Notes: generated by a model not told the origin, from the sequence alone. 64,000 bases of DNA from PLA3 sp964592235 (GCA_964592235.1 CAZQCF010000009.1:62001-126000), one strand, 5' to 3'. Positions 52,118 to 61,879 are shown, counted from the first letter of the stretch. A program made the numbers and translations.

Positions 52118-54536
52118 ATGTCGTATGCCACGACGACGCGCGTTTTCGTGTTGGTGATGCTCGCAGTGGCGTGCCTGCCTGTGGGGCCGGCCACCGGTGA
52201 ACCTCCATGCGAACCGCGATGGGCCGGAGGGTTTGCACAGCCAGGTGTAAGCAACATTGTTCATGCTATGACCGTCTTTGACGACGGCAGCGGTCCGGCA
52301 CTCTACGCGGGCGGGGAGTTTACTACTGCCGGTGGCGTGGCGGCCAACCGAATCGCCAAGTGGAGCGGCAGCAACTGGTCGCTGCTGGGCAGCGGAATGA
52401 GCATGAATAGCGATACAGTCCGCACATTAGCAGTATTTGATGATGGTGGGGGGCCAGCCTTGTACGCGGGCGGCGACTTCACTTCCGCCGGTGGCGTGGC
52501 GGCGAACCGGATTGCCAAATGGAATGGCAACGGTTGGTCACCGCTAGGAAGCGGGGCCAACAGTTCGGTCTATGCTCTCGCTGTCTTCGATGATGGCAGC
52601 GGCCCGGCGCTGTACGCGGGAGGGCGGTTCAATACCGCTGGCGGCGTGGCCGCTGACCGGATCGCGAAGTGGGATGGCAGTAACTGGTCGCCGCTGGGCA
52701 GCGGAATAAGCGGGACGGACAGAAGTGTCCTTGCCTTGGCCGTCTGCGACGACGGAAGTGGCCCCGCACTCTATGCGGGTGGAGATTTCACCACTGCCGG
52801 CGGCGTGGCTGCTAACCGGATCGCGAAGTGGGATGGCAATAACTGGTCGCCGCTTAGCAGCGGGATGAATAGTAGTAACGTTTACGCCTTGGCCGTCTTC
52901 GACGATGGAGGTGGCGCGGCCCTTTACGCTGGGGGTGATTTCACTATCGCTGGCGGCACGGCGGCCAACCGGATCGCCAAGTGGAACGGCAGGGCGTGGT
53001 TGCCTTTAGGCACTGGAATGAACAGTTGGGTCCGCACGCTGTTTGTCTTTGACAATGACAGCGGCCCCGCGCTCTACGTAGGGGGTAACTTTAGCACTGC
53101 CGGTGGCGTGGGAGCCCTTCGAATGGCTAGTTGGAACGGCAGCAATTGGTCGTCGCTGGGCAGCGGTATGGATAGTAGTGTCTGGACTATGGCCGTCCTC
53201 GACGAGGGCAGTGGTCCGGCGCTGTATGCGGGTGGTCAGTTTCTTAGCTCCAGCGGCGTGGAGACGAATAACATCGCCAAGTGGAACGGCAGCAACTGGT
53301 CCCCGCTGGGCAATGGGATGAACGATCGGGTCAGAGACCTGACTGTGTTCGACGACGGCGGTGTTCCGGCACTGTACGCGGGCGGCGAGTTCACCACCGC
53401 CGGCGGCGTGGCGGCCAACCGGATCGCCAAGTGGNNNNNNNNNNNNNNNNNNNNNNNNNNNNNNNNNNNNNNNNNNNNNNNNNNNNNNNNNNNNNNNNNN
53501 NNNNNNNNNNNNNNNNNNNNNNNNNNNNNNNNNNGGCGTGGCGGCCAACCGGATCGCCAAGTGGAACGGCAGCAATTGGTCGTCGCTGGGCAGCGGGATG
53601 AACAGCTCGGTTGGGGCCTTGACCGTCTTCAATGATGGCAGTGGCCCAGCGCTTTACGCGGGCGGCACTTTCTTCACGGCCGGCGGCACGGCGGCAAGCC
53701 GGATCGCCAAGTGGGACGGCAGCAACTGGATGCCGCTTGGCTCTGGCTTTGGTGCGTCTTTGAATACGGTGGTCGACCTGGCGGTCTTCGACGACGGCAG
53801 CGGGCAGGCGCTGTATGCGGGCGGGGAGTTTACTACTGCCGGTGGGGTGGCGGCCAACCGAATCGCCAAGTGGAATGGGATTAGTTGGTCACCTTTGGGG
53901 AGCGGGTTGAACAGCGAAGTTTTTTCCCTGACTGTATTCGATGATGGCAGCGGTCCGGCACTGTATGCCGGCGGACAATTCACGACCGCAGGCAGCACGG
54001 TTGTGAACTTCATTGCCAAGTGGGATGGCAGCATTTGGGCCCCTCTTGGCAGCGGGATGAATGGCTGGGTCTTGGCTTTGACCGTCTTCGATGACGGGAG
54101 CGGCTCGTCGCTTTATGCGGGCGGCAGTTTCACCACTGCCGGCGGCATAGCAGCCAATCGAATCGCAAAGTGGAACGGGAAGAACTGGTCGCCGCTAGGT
54201 GGCGGGATGAACAATGGGGTCTACACTCTGGCAGTTTTCGACGATGTCAGTGGCCCAGCGCTGTTCGCAGGCGGCGACTTCACCTCAGCCGGTGGCATGC
54301 CCGCGTACAAGATCGCCGTCTGGCGCGGATGTCCCGCGTTACTGGGCGACGTGAACTGTGACGGGGCCGTGGACATGCAGGACGTGGACCCGTTTGTTCT
54401 GGCATTGATCGACGCGCAGGAATACGCCAATGCACACCCGAATTGCAATCTTGGTCGTGCGGACATGAACGCCGATCGCGCGATCGACGGGCTAGATATT
54501 CAAGGCTTCGTGGATGCACAACTCGCGCCGCCGTAG
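52118..54536 (+). CDS. Secreted repeat protein with C-terminal dockerin, interrupted by assembly gap
   Basis: A signal peptide (RVFVLVMLAVACLPVGPATG) is followed by at least 13 tandem units of about 50 residues, each like LAVFDDGSGPALYAGGDF, TTAGGVAANRIAKW and NGSNWSPLGSGMN, resembling delta-60-type beta-propeller repeats. After the N-run the frame resumes in the neighbouring register, as expected if the 100-base gap is only a placeholder. The C-terminus is a type I dockerin (LGDVNCDGAVDMQDVDPF, then ADMNADRAIDGLDIQGFVDAQ). ATG 52118 is preceded by AAAG. It is probably surface-bound or extracellular. Confidence 0.8.
53435..53534. other. Assembly gap, 100 Ns
   Basis: A run of exactly 100 N inside the repeat gene. 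The 30 bases on the two sides (GGCGTGGCGGCCAACCGGAT through CGCCAAGTGG) are identical, so the ends may overlap or be copies of a longer collapsed array. The true length is unknown. Confidence 0.97.
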
Positions 54537-54651
54537 AGAATGATTCGGTCAAAGGCCGTTGGTCCGCATGACGGCGAATAAGGCGATGGGCCGGCGGATT
54601 GCCGAGTCTCGATTCAATGTCGGCTCCCGATGGAGTGAGTGAGAATGTCCG

Positions 54652-54670
54652 CCACTGCTTGAAGCAGTGG
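54652..54670. repeat. Perfect hairpin CCACTGCTTGAAGCAGTGG
   Basis: A 9-base stem with a single-base loop, in the 221-base gap after the dockerin-protein gene. No T-run follows, so a terminator role is uncertain. The rest of the gap shows nothing. Confidence 0.65.
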
Positions 54671-54757
54671 CACCCGACAGGTTTCACTGATTCCGGAACT
54701 GCTCCAATCGAATGCCCGGCGCGTGCAACTGGCAGGGGAATTTCGTTTTCTTAACTA

Positions 54758-55075
54758 ATGCGAGCTTTCTTCCGCTGGGTTTACGACGATTTTCTTGATG
54801 ACACATCCGTCAGCGCGATGATCGTATTGGGCGGGGTCCTTGTGCTTTATCTGTTCGGCGCGTTTGGCGGCGGCGGGATAGGGCACTTTCGAGCATCACG
54901 TTACCTGATCACGCCGATCATGTGCATCCTGCTTGCGTCCTACCTTGAAGGTTACCGAGGCTGGGCCGGGCACAGCATCGTCACCGAGGCGACTCCGGCG
55001 GTGCTGATTCGCGGAATGGGCTGGTTTCTGCTTTTACTTCCGATGATGGTCTGGCTGTTTCGCAGAATCGCATAG
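54758..55075 (+). CDS. Small polytopic membrane protein
   Basis: A 105-residue protein with three likely transmembrane helices (VSAMIVLGGVLVLYLFGAF, ASRYLITPIMCILLASYLEG and GMGWFLLLLPMMVWLFRRIA) and an acidic N-terminal lead (VYDDFLDDTS). The start ATG 54758 has no clear Shine-Dalgarno sequence. No family recognised. Confidence 0.5.
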   Translation: MRAFFRWVYDDFLDDTSVSAMIVLGGVLVLYLFGAFGGGGIGHFRASRYLITPIMCILLASYLEGYRGWAGHSIVTEATPAVLIRGMGWFLLLLPMMVWLFRRIA

Positions 55076-55169
55076 AGCAATTTGAGTTGCTGCGTCACGT
55101 CGTCGGTGTGCTGGAGCGGTTGAGCAGCAAGGCGATGCCGGGCGAGTTCAACGGCTTACCCTCACCCCG

Positions 55170-55192
55170 CCCTCTCCCTGGAAGGGAGAGGG
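55170..55192. repeat. Hairpin CCCTCTCCC/GGGAGAGGG
   Basis: CCCTCTCCCTGGAAGGGAGA and the next three bases form a stem-loop with CTCACCCC flanks, like the one at about 30405-30500. It lies between convergent genes ending at 55075 and 55231. Confidence 0.7.
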
Positions 55193-55230
55193 GGTGGTTG
55201 AGGTTGCGACGTTTTCGTGGGTCTCCGCCA

Positions 55231-56409
55231 TCAGTTTTGAGATTTGCTCGCGACTTCGGCAGTCACGTTAGCGCTGGAGGCGGGAACGCGCGACGCGTCT
55301 TCGCTTCGACTTTGGGCCTCGCGCACGTCGCCATCCCGCGCCGAGCGCGCCATGCGCACGAACCGATCGGGCTGGTACATGTTGCTTGGCTCGGCCTTGC
55401 GCCAGAGGTACTGATCGAAGAACTGCACCGTGCGGCGGGCATACTCGGCCGGGGCCATGTCCACCGACTGGTTGTGTTTCGCGCCCTGGACGATCCATAG
55501 GTATTTCGGCTGCGGGGCGAGAGCGTAGAGCATGCGCGATTGTTCTACCGGGATATAGCTGTCGCGCTGACCGTGCACGAACAGGAGCGGGCGGGGCGGC
55601 ATGCGCTTGAGGGCTTTCTTCACCGAGGGATAGGTGCAGCCGAACTTGAAACGACAGGTGACGAAAAGGCACCATCGCAGGAACCGCCAGAATTCCGGCG
55701 GGTGGTTCTCATAGACAAACTTCACTTTCGCGAAGATCTTGGCCCATCGTTTCATCAGGTGTTCAAGCGTGTGGTCAGAGGAGAAGGCCCCGTCGACCAC
55801 AATGGCCTTCACGACCGGATTCTGCGCGGCGACGAGGATCGACGTGCAGGCTCCGCGCGAGATTCCGAAAAGGCCGATCTCAACGGGGTAGCCCATCTTC
55901 TCCAGCCACTGTTCGGCGAAGCTGATGACGCCGGTCATGTCGGAGATTTCGCGGTCGCTGGCCCATTGGCGCGGGCTAAAGCCTTCTTCTTTCGCGCTCT
56001 CGCCGTGCCCGCGGAAGTCGAACGAGAAGACGTCGTAGCCGGCCTCGATCAACGGGCGGCAGTAGCGGGCGCAGCTGTTGCGATCGCTCATGAACTCGGG
56101 CGCGAAGATGACCAGACCGCGGCGCGAGACACCGGGCGGAGGATGCATGAACATTCCGCGCAGGCGGATGCCGTCGGCCGCGAAAACATCGCGCTCTTCG
56201 CCGGGGATGCGGTCGAAACAGAGCTGCGGCACCGAGAGCGGCGGCACCGTGTCCTTCATGATGTTGAGACTGATGCGTACGTACTTGGCGAGGACCAGGG
56301 CCGGCACGATGACCAGCAGAAGCAGCGTGAGGAGAATGGAGAACAGCGCCCAGTTGTGGGAGATGGCTGTCCAGATTCCGCCAAGCATGAAGTGCGAGGT
56401 TGCGAGCAT
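55231..56409 (-). CDS. Membrane-anchored alpha/beta hydrolase
   Basis: A 392-residue protein. One N-terminal transmembrane helix (ALFSILLTLLLLVIVPALVLAK) is followed by an alpha/beta hydrolase domain. The nucleophile elbow is GLFGISRGACTS, the strand before it DVFSFDFRGHGES, the acid probably in LLFVHGQRDSYIP, and the His in VQGAKHNQSVDM. It ends with a charged tail. Members of this shape include serine esterases and peptidases; the substrate is unknown. ATG 56409 is chosen because the frame upstream to 56610 lacks similarity. Confidence 0.75.
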   Translation of the reverse strand: MLATSHFMLGGIWTAISHNWALFSILLTLLLLVIVPALVLAKYVRISLNIMKDTVPPLSVPQLCFDRIPGEERDVFAADGIRLRGMFMHPPPGVSRRGLVIFAPEFMSDRNSCARYCRPLIEAGYDVFSFDFRGHGESAKEEGFSPRQWASDREISDMTGVISFAEQWLEKMGYPVEIGLFGISRGACTSILVAAQNPVVKAIVVDGAFSSDHTLEHLMKRWAKIFAKVKFVYENHPPEFWRFLRWCLFVTCRFKFGCTYPSVKKALKRMPPRPLLFVHGQRDSYIPVEQSRMLYALAPQPKYLWIVQGAKHNQSVDMAPAEYARRTVQFFDQYLWRKAEPSNMYQPDRFVRMARSARDGDVREAQSRSEDASRVPASSANVTAEVASKSQN

Positions 56410-56699
56410 GGCTGTCGGTGTGGCGCAGTGTATCGGGGCAGCGGCCGAGGGCAAGCAGGCTGCTTTGGGATTGCCGGCTCGGCGTGAAATCAGATTATCG
56501 GATGCCCTGATTGGCGCTTTCGCTACGGGGCGAAGGGGGAGGAGGTTCGGGCCGATCAAGCTGTTCGATCGGCCGCAGGGACAAAGGCCCCGCCTCGCTT
56601 GTCGGGTCATGCGGCAGCGCTTCTAATGTTCCGTTCGGTCGGCCTTGCCGGTTACGAGCGGGGCGGCGGATAGCAGAGAATTCACAGGAGACAACTTCC

Positions 56700-58022
56700 T
56701 TGAACAGCAAGGACCTTGAGAAGCGAATCGACTCGCGCCGCGCGCTGGTCGGTGTCATGGGCATGGGGTACGTCGGGCTGCCGCTGGTGCGGACGTTCGG
56801 GGCGGCCGGGTACACGTGCCTGGGGTTTGATATCGACGCGTCGAAGGTGAAGCAGCTCAACGCGGGCAAGAGTTACATCAAGCACATCCCGTCGTCGACC
56901 ATCAGCTCGCTGGTTCGTGCCGGTCGGTTTCGCGCGACGGCGGATTTTCGGGAATTGAGCAAGCCCGACGCGATCATCATCTGCGTGCCGACGCCGCTGT
57001 CGAAGAGCCGCGACCCGGACATGAGTTACATCGAATCGACGTCGCGGGCGATTGCTGCGCAGCTTCGCAAGGGGCAGCTCGTCGTGCTGGAGTCGACGAC
57101 CTACCCCGGCACGACGCGCGAGCTGGTCAAGCCGATCCTGGAGAAGGGCAGCGGCTTGAAGGCGGGGCGGGATTTTTTTCTCGCGTTCAGCCCCGAGCGT
57201 GAAGACCCCGGGCGCAAGGATTACAGCACCGAGACGATACCGAAGGTGGTCGGCGGGTACGATCCGACGAGCAAGCGGCTGGCGGTGAAGTTGTACGCCG
57301 GGGCGATTTCGCAGGTTGTGCCGGTCTCGAGCTGCGAAGTGGCCGAGGCGGCGAAGATCGTGGAGAACGTGTATCGCTGCGTGAACATCGCGATGGTCAA
57401 CGAATTGAAGATGCTGTTTGATCGGATGGGCATCGACGTGTGGGATGTGATCAACGCGGCGAAGACCAAGCCGTTCGGGTTTTCGGCGTTTTATCCCGGG
57501 CCGGGTCTGGGCGGGCACTGCATTCCGATCGACCCGTTCTACCTGACGTGGAAGGCGCGGCAGTACGGCGAGCCGACGCGGTTCATCGAGCTGGCGGGCG
57601 AAATCAACACGCACATGCCGCGCTATGTTATTAACCGTCTGTCCGATGCGTTGAATGACCGCGGCAAGCCGCTGCGCGGTTCGCGGATTCTTGTGCTGGG
57701 GCTGGCGTACAAGAAAGATGTCGATGATCTGCGCGAAAGCCCGAGCATCGAGTTGATCGAGCACCTGCGACATGCGGGGGCGAAGGTCGATTACAACGAT
57801 CCGCACATTCCGCGCACGCATCGCGGTCGCGAACACGACCTGCGCATGAAGTCGGTATCGCTGACGCCGGCGAATCTGAAGCGCTACGACGCGGTGCTGA
57901 TTTCCACCGATCACTCGGCGTACGACTACGACGCGATCGTGCGGCACTCCAAGCTCGTGATTGACAGTCGCAACGCCACGGCGAAGGTGCGCAAGGGCCG
58001 CGAGAAGATCGTGAAAGCGTAG
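56700..58022 (+). CDS. UDP-N-acetyl-sugar 6-dehydrogenase (nucleotide-sugar dehydrogenase)
   Basis: A 440-residue UDP-sugar dehydrogenase. Marks are the NAD-binding GVMGMGYVGLPLVRTFG (residues about 18-34), VPTPLSKSRDPDMSYI, LESTTYPGTTRE, FLAFSPEREDPG, the Glu/Lys region AKIVENVYRCVNIAMVNEL and the catalytic Cys in GPGLGGHCIPIDPFYLTW. The pattern fits WbpA/TviB-type UDP-GlcNAc/GalNAc 6-dehydrogenases that feed capsule or O-antigen synthesis. The start is TTG 56700, as AGGAGAC lies nine bases upstream and the conserved part begins soon after. An ABC exporter follows, which may serve the same surface polymer. Confidence 0.87.
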   Translation: MNSKDLEKRIDSRRALVGVMGMGYVGLPLVRTFGAAGYTCLGFDIDASKVKQLNAGKSYIKHIPSSTISSLVRAGRFRATADFRELSKPDAIIICVPTPLSKSRDPDMSYIESTSRAIAAQLRKGQLVVLESTTYPGTTRELVKPILEKGSGLKAGRDFFLAFSPEREDPGRKDYSTETIPKVVGGYDPTSKRLAVKLYAGAISQVVPVSSCEVAEAAKIVENVYRCVNIAMVNELKMLFDRMGIDVWDVINAAKTKPFGFSAFYPGPGLGGHCIPIDPFYLTWKARQYGEPTRFIELAGEINTHMPRYVINRLSDALNDRGKPLRGSRILVLGLAYKKDVDDLRESPSIELIEHLRHAGAKVDYNDPHIPRTHRGREHDLRMKSVSLTPANLKRYDAVLISTDHSAYDYDAIVRHSKLVIDSRNATAKVRKGREKIVKA

Positions 58023-58053
58023 GGTCAGTGGTCAGTGACCAGTGACCAGTGGC
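58023..58053. repeat. GTCAGTG/CAGTGACC repeat
   Basis: GGTCAGTGGTCAGTGACC, AGTGACCAGTGG: three overlapping copies of a 7-base unit on each strand, making an imperfect palindrome right after the dehydrogenase stop codon. The GTG at 58049 lies in it. Confidence 0.75.
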
Positions 58054-59038
58054 CGGAGATATCAAGGAGCCGCTCGCGCGGATTACCCGGTTGAGTGTTC
58101 TCACCGTATCGCAACTTGTCAAATCGTACGGATCGAACCGCGCGGTCGATGGCTTGTCGTTTGAAATCGCCGCGGGCGAAATCGTCGGCCTGCTCGGTCC
58201 CAACGGCGCCGGGAAATCGACAACCATCAACATCATCGCCGGCCTGCTCCGGCCCGACGGCGGCACGGTGTCGCTCGGCGGCGCGTCGACGCAGGATCGC
58301 GTCCAGCTCGGCGGCGCAGCCTACAAACGCCGCATCGGCTACGTGCCGCAGGAAATCAGCCTCGCCGATCGCATGACCGGCCGCGAGAATCTCTGGTTTG
58401 TCGGCCGGTTGTACGACTTGCACGGCGCGGCGCTGGCGCGGCGGATTGATGAATTGCTGAACGCGGTGGACCTGACGGATCGCGGGGATGATCTGGTCGG
58501 CACATGGTCGGGGGGCATGAAGCGGCGGCTGAACATCGCGGCCGCCCTGTTGCACGATCCGGGGCTGGTGCTGCTCGACGAGCCGACGGCGGGCGTCGAT
58601 CCGCAGGCGCGGGCGTATATCTTTGAGATCGTGGAGCGTCTGGCGGCGTCGGGCCGGGCGGTGCTGTACACGACGCATTACATGGAGGAGGCGCAGCGCC
58701 TGTGTCATCGCACGGCGATCATCGACCACGGAAAGCTGCTCGCGCAGGGGACGCTGGCCGAATTGACGCGCAGCAGTCGGATTCAGCGCGACCTGGTGCT
58801 ATGCGCGCCGGGTCTGACCGAAGCGCGGATCGGCGAACTGGCCCGGCGGCTTGGCGACGTGGCCTGGACCCTGGAGTCAGACACGGCGCACATTGTGATT
58901 CGCGACGCGGGCCAAACGATCGCGCTGGCGGCGCGGTGTGCGGATGAACTGGATATTCACCCGACGTCGATCAGCCTTCGCGAGCCGAACCTTGAGACGG
59001 TGTTCCTGGAACTGACCGGTCGCGCGCTGCGCGAGTAA
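58049..59038 (+). CDS. ABC transporter ATP-binding protein (ABC-2 type)
   Basis: A 329-residue ATPase. Walker A GPNGAGKST (about residue 52), Q-loop YVPQEISL, signature WSGGMKRRL (the first residue is W instead of L), Walker B LVLLDEPTAGVDP and the H-loop TTHYMEE. The C-terminal 100 residues are the regulatory extension of drug and polysaccharide exporters (NLETVFLELTGRALRE, the usual end). It lies three bases before the permease gene at 59042. The start is uncertain: GTG 58049 sits in a repeat; TTG 58091 would remove 14 residues. Confidence 0.88.
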   Translation: MAGDIKEPLARITRLSVLTVSQLVKSYGSNRAVDGLSFEIAAGEIVGLLGPNGAGKSTTINIIAGLLRPDGGTVSLGGASTQDRVQLGGAAYKRRIGYVPQEISLADRMTGRENLWFVGRLYDLHGAALARRIDELLNAVDLTDRGDDLVGTWSGGMKRRLNIAAALLHDPGLVLLDEPTAGVDPQARAYIFEIVERLAASGRAVLYTTHYMEEAQRLCHRTAIIDHGKLLAQGTLAELTRSSRIQRDLVLCAPGLTEARIGELARRLGDVAWTLESDTAHIVIRDAGQTIALAARCADELDIHPTSISLREPNLETVFLELTGRALRE

Positions 59039-59041
59039 CCC

Positions 59042-60235
59042 ATGTCACATACACGGATCATCGGGACGATCGCCTGGAAGCATTTTCGCATTCTGTCGCG
59101 CTCGCGCTCGACGCTGGCGGTGATCTTCCTTCCCGGCATCGTGCTATACACGATTTTCACGCAGATCTTCGCCGGTCCGGCGGGTCGCCCGTTCAAGGTG
59201 GCTGTGATTGACAACGACCGCACGCCGCAGTCGCAGGTGCTCGTCGATACGCTCAAGGAAGAGCGCGTGAAGGTGATCACCACGCGCAACGAAGCGCCCG
59301 ACGGCGAGCCGCTCACGGAGCAGAGCGTGCAGGAGGCCGTCCGCCGCGAGGGCAAGTTTCGCGTCGCGCTGGTCATCCCCAAGGGCTACGGCCTCGCGCC
59401 GAACGTGCTGTCCGGTCCGGCGCATCGCGGCATTGTGATGTACTACGACGAGACGCAGGACACCGAAGCGGACATTGTCATCGGCCTTGTTCAGATGGCG
59501 GCGGGGCGGAACGTCTTCGAGCAGTTGTTCGGCATCCGTCGCAAAGAAGGCGACACCACGACAACGGGGCCGGCCCAGCCGCAGGCGCTGATTCAGGTCG
59601 ATCGGCGCGGCGTGGCGATTCAGCGGATGGTCGTCGCGTCGAAGCACACGTTTCTCGCGGGCATCGTGCCGATGTTTCTGCTGTTTCTCTCGACCGGGGC
59701 GGGGCGCGGGCTGCTGGAGGAGATCACCAGCGGCACGATCCGCCGACAACTGGCCGCGCCGATTCATCCCGTGCACATCGTGATGGGGCAGCAGCTTTTC
59801 GCGGTCACGCTGGGCCTTGTGCATTGCTACGTGATGTATCTCTATGCGTGGGCGGTGTTCGGCGTCGCCATCTGGGACATGACCGGAGGGCTGTTTGTGC
59901 TGACACTGGCGACGTGCATGTCGACGACGGCGTTCGGGCTTCTGCTCGGCGCGATCTCGCGCAACTACGAACAGCTCGACTCAATCGGCACGATGGTGAA
60001 CCTCGCTATGAGCGCCATTGGCGGCAGCATGGTCCCGCGATGGATCATGCCCGACTTCATGCAGAAGCTCGGCCTGCTTACGATCAACGGCTGGTCGTAC
60101 GACGGCTTCATCGCGTTGATTCGCAACGAGGGATTCGCAGGCACGCTGCCGAAAGCCGCGGTGCTGGTTGGCATGGCGGTCGCGTTTGCGTCGGTCGGGT
60201 GCACGGTGCTGACGCGGCGGCTTCGCGCGGCGTGA
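59042..60235 (+). CDS. ABC-2 type transporter permease
   Basis: A 397-residue membrane protein. One N-terminal transmembrane helix (STLAVIFLPGIVLYTIFTQ) is followed by a large extracellular domain (residues about 45-210, with VAVIDNDRTPQSQVLVDTLKEE and VALVIPKGYG) and then five to six helices at the end (GIVPMFLLFLSTGAGRGLLEEI, LGLVHCYVMYLYAWAVFGVAI, LATCMSTTAFGLLLGAISRN). It is the membrane partner of the ATPase three bases upstream. Substrate unknown. Confidence 0.85.
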   Translation: MSHTRIIGTIAWKHFRILSRSRSTLAVIFLPGIVLYTIFTQIFAGPAGRPFKVAVIDNDRTPQSQVLVDTLKEERVKVITTRNEAPDGEPLTEQSVQEAVRREGKFRVALVIPKGYGLAPNVLSGPAHRGIVMYYDETQDTEADIVIGLVQMAAGRNVFEQLFGIRRKEGDTTTTGPAQPQALIQVDRRGVAIQRMVVASKHTFLAGIVPMFLLFLSTGAGRGLLEEITSGTIRRQLAAPIHPVHIVMGQQLFAVTLGLVHCYVMYLYAWAVFGVAIWDMTGGLFVLTLATCMSTTAFGLLLGAISRNYEQLDSIGTMVNLAMSAIGGSMVPRWIMPDFMQKLGLLTINGWSYDGFIALIRNEGFAGTLPKAAVLVGMAVAFASVGCTVLTRRLRAA

Positions 60236-60280
60236 CGGCGGAATGGGGCGCGGGTAGACTGGCACATCACGAGGTGCGAC

Positions 60281-61879
60281 ATGGATGCGCGCGAGCAGTG
60301 GCGGCGTTTTGATCGGTGGTTGTGTCGCGTTCCCGAACTTGATATCACACTCGATGTCAGCCGGATGCCGCTGGATGATTCATTTGTGCGGTGCATGGCG
60401 CCGGCGATGACGCGCGCGTTCGACGAAATGGCGGCGTTGGAGGCCGGCGCGATCGCCAACCGCGATGAGAATCGCATGGTGGGCCATTACTGGCTGCGTG
60501 CGCCGGACCTCGCGCCGTCGGCGGAAATCGCCCGCGTCATTCGCGCGTCAATCGTCGCGGTGCAGAAGTTCGCCGAAGACGTTCATGCGGGGCGCGTTCG
60601 ACCACCCGGCGCGCCGCGATTCACGCAATTGCTTTGCGTCGGGATCGGCGGGTCAGCGCTGGGGCCGATGTTTGTCGCCGATGCGCTGGGCCATCCTTCG
60701 CGCGACCAGCTCGCGCCGCACTTTCTGGACAACACCGACCCCGACGGCATCGCGCGCCTGCTGGCCGGTTTGAATGGCCGCCTCGGCGAAACGCTTTGCA
60801 TCGTCACGTCCAAGAGCGGCGGCACCCCCGAAACGCGCAACTCGATGCTGCTGGTCGAAGCGGCCTATCGCGAGGCGGGACTGGAGTTTTCGCGTCACGC
60901 GGTCGCCATCACGATGCCCGGCTCGGCAATGGATAAGCACGCCGAGCAACAGAAATGGCTCGCACGATTTGAAATGTTCGACTGGGTCGGCGGTCGCACC
61001 AGCGTCACGTCGGTCGTCGGCCTGTTGCCCGCGGCGCTTCAGGGGCTGGACATCGCGGCGATGCTGGAAGGCGCGAAGCTTTGCGATGCCGCGACGCGCG
61101 TCAGCGACCCGATGAAGAACCCCGCCTCGCTCATGGCGCTGGCCTGGCACGCGGCAACAGACGGCCGCGGCGCGCGCGACATGGTCGTGTTGCCGTACAA
61201 GGATCGGCTGTTGCTATTGGGGCGATACTTGCAGCAACTCATCATGGAGTCGCTGGGCAAGCGACTGGACCGCGACGGGAAGACAGTCGAGCAGGGGCTG
61301 ACGGTCTATGGCAACAAAGGCTCGACCGATCAGCACGCGTACGTGCAGCAGCTTCGCGACGGCGTGGCGAATTTCTTCGTGACGTTTGTGCGCGTGCTGG
61401 ATGGCGGCGACGATGCGCTGGAGGTGCAGCCTGGCGCGACCAGCGGCGATTTTCTGCACGGCTTTCTGCTCGGCACGCGCGAAGCGCTGTCGGAGAGCGG
61501 GCGAGCGTCGATGATGCTGACGCTGCCGCGCGTGGATGGGCGCAGCCTCGGCGCATTGATTGCGTTGTTCGAGCGCGCGGTGGGGCTGTATGCAAGCCTT
61601 CTGAACATCAACGCGTACGATCAGCCGGGCGTTGAAGCGGGCAAGAAGGCGGCGGCCTCGGTGCTGGCGTTGCAGCGGCGTTTGCTCGCGACGCTGAATT
61701 CCTCGCCGCAATCAGTGGAGGAACTGGCCGCGAAGCTGGACCCCTCGGCCGGCGCCGGCGCGATCGAGACGATTTACTTGTTGCTGGAGCACCTCGCCGC
61801 GCGCGGCCTGGCGCGGCGCGCTTCGGGCGATACGCCGGAATCGGTACGATACTCCCTGTCCGGCATCCGGGTGGAATAG
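60281..61879 (+). CDS. pgi: Glucose-6-phosphate isomerase
   Basis: A 532-residue glycolytic enzyme that interconverts glucose-6-phosphate and fructose-6-phosphate. The sugar-phosphate sites CVGIGGSALGP (about residue 113), VTSKSGGTPETRNS (about 187) and YGNKGSTDQHAYVQQLRDG (about 345) carry the SIS-fold signature, with the catalytic Glu in TPETR and the GSTDQH loop. KNPASLMALAWHAATDG is also typical. The last 50 residues are a winged-helix-like extension (LEELAAKL-type) not found in E. coli Pgi. ATG 60281 follows GAGGTGCG. Confidence 0.93.
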   Translation: MDAREQWRRFDRWLCRVPELDITLDVSRMPLDDSFVRCMAPAMTRAFDEMAALEAGAIANRDENRMVGHYWLRAPDLAPSAEIARVIRASIVAVQKFAEDVHAGRVRPPGAPRFTQLLCVGIGGSALGPMFVADALGHPSRDQLAPHFLDNTDPDGIARLLAGLNGRLGETLCIVTSKSGGTPETRNSMLLVEAAYREAGLEFSRHAVAITMPGSAMDKHAEQQKWLARFEMFDWVGGRTSVTSVVGLLPAALQGLDIAAMLEGAKLCDAATRVSDPMKNPASLMALAWHAATDGRGARDMVVLPYKDRLLLLGRYLQQLIMESLGKRLDRDGKTVEQGLTVYGNKGSTDQHAYVQQLRDGVANFFVTFVRVLDGGDDALEVQPGATSGDFLHGFLLGTREALSESGRASMMLTLPRVDGRSLGALIALFERAVGLYASLLNINAYDQPGVEAGKKAAASVLALQRRLLATLNSSPQSVEELAAKLDPSAGAGAIETIYLLLEHLAARGLARRASGDTPESVRYSLSGIRVE

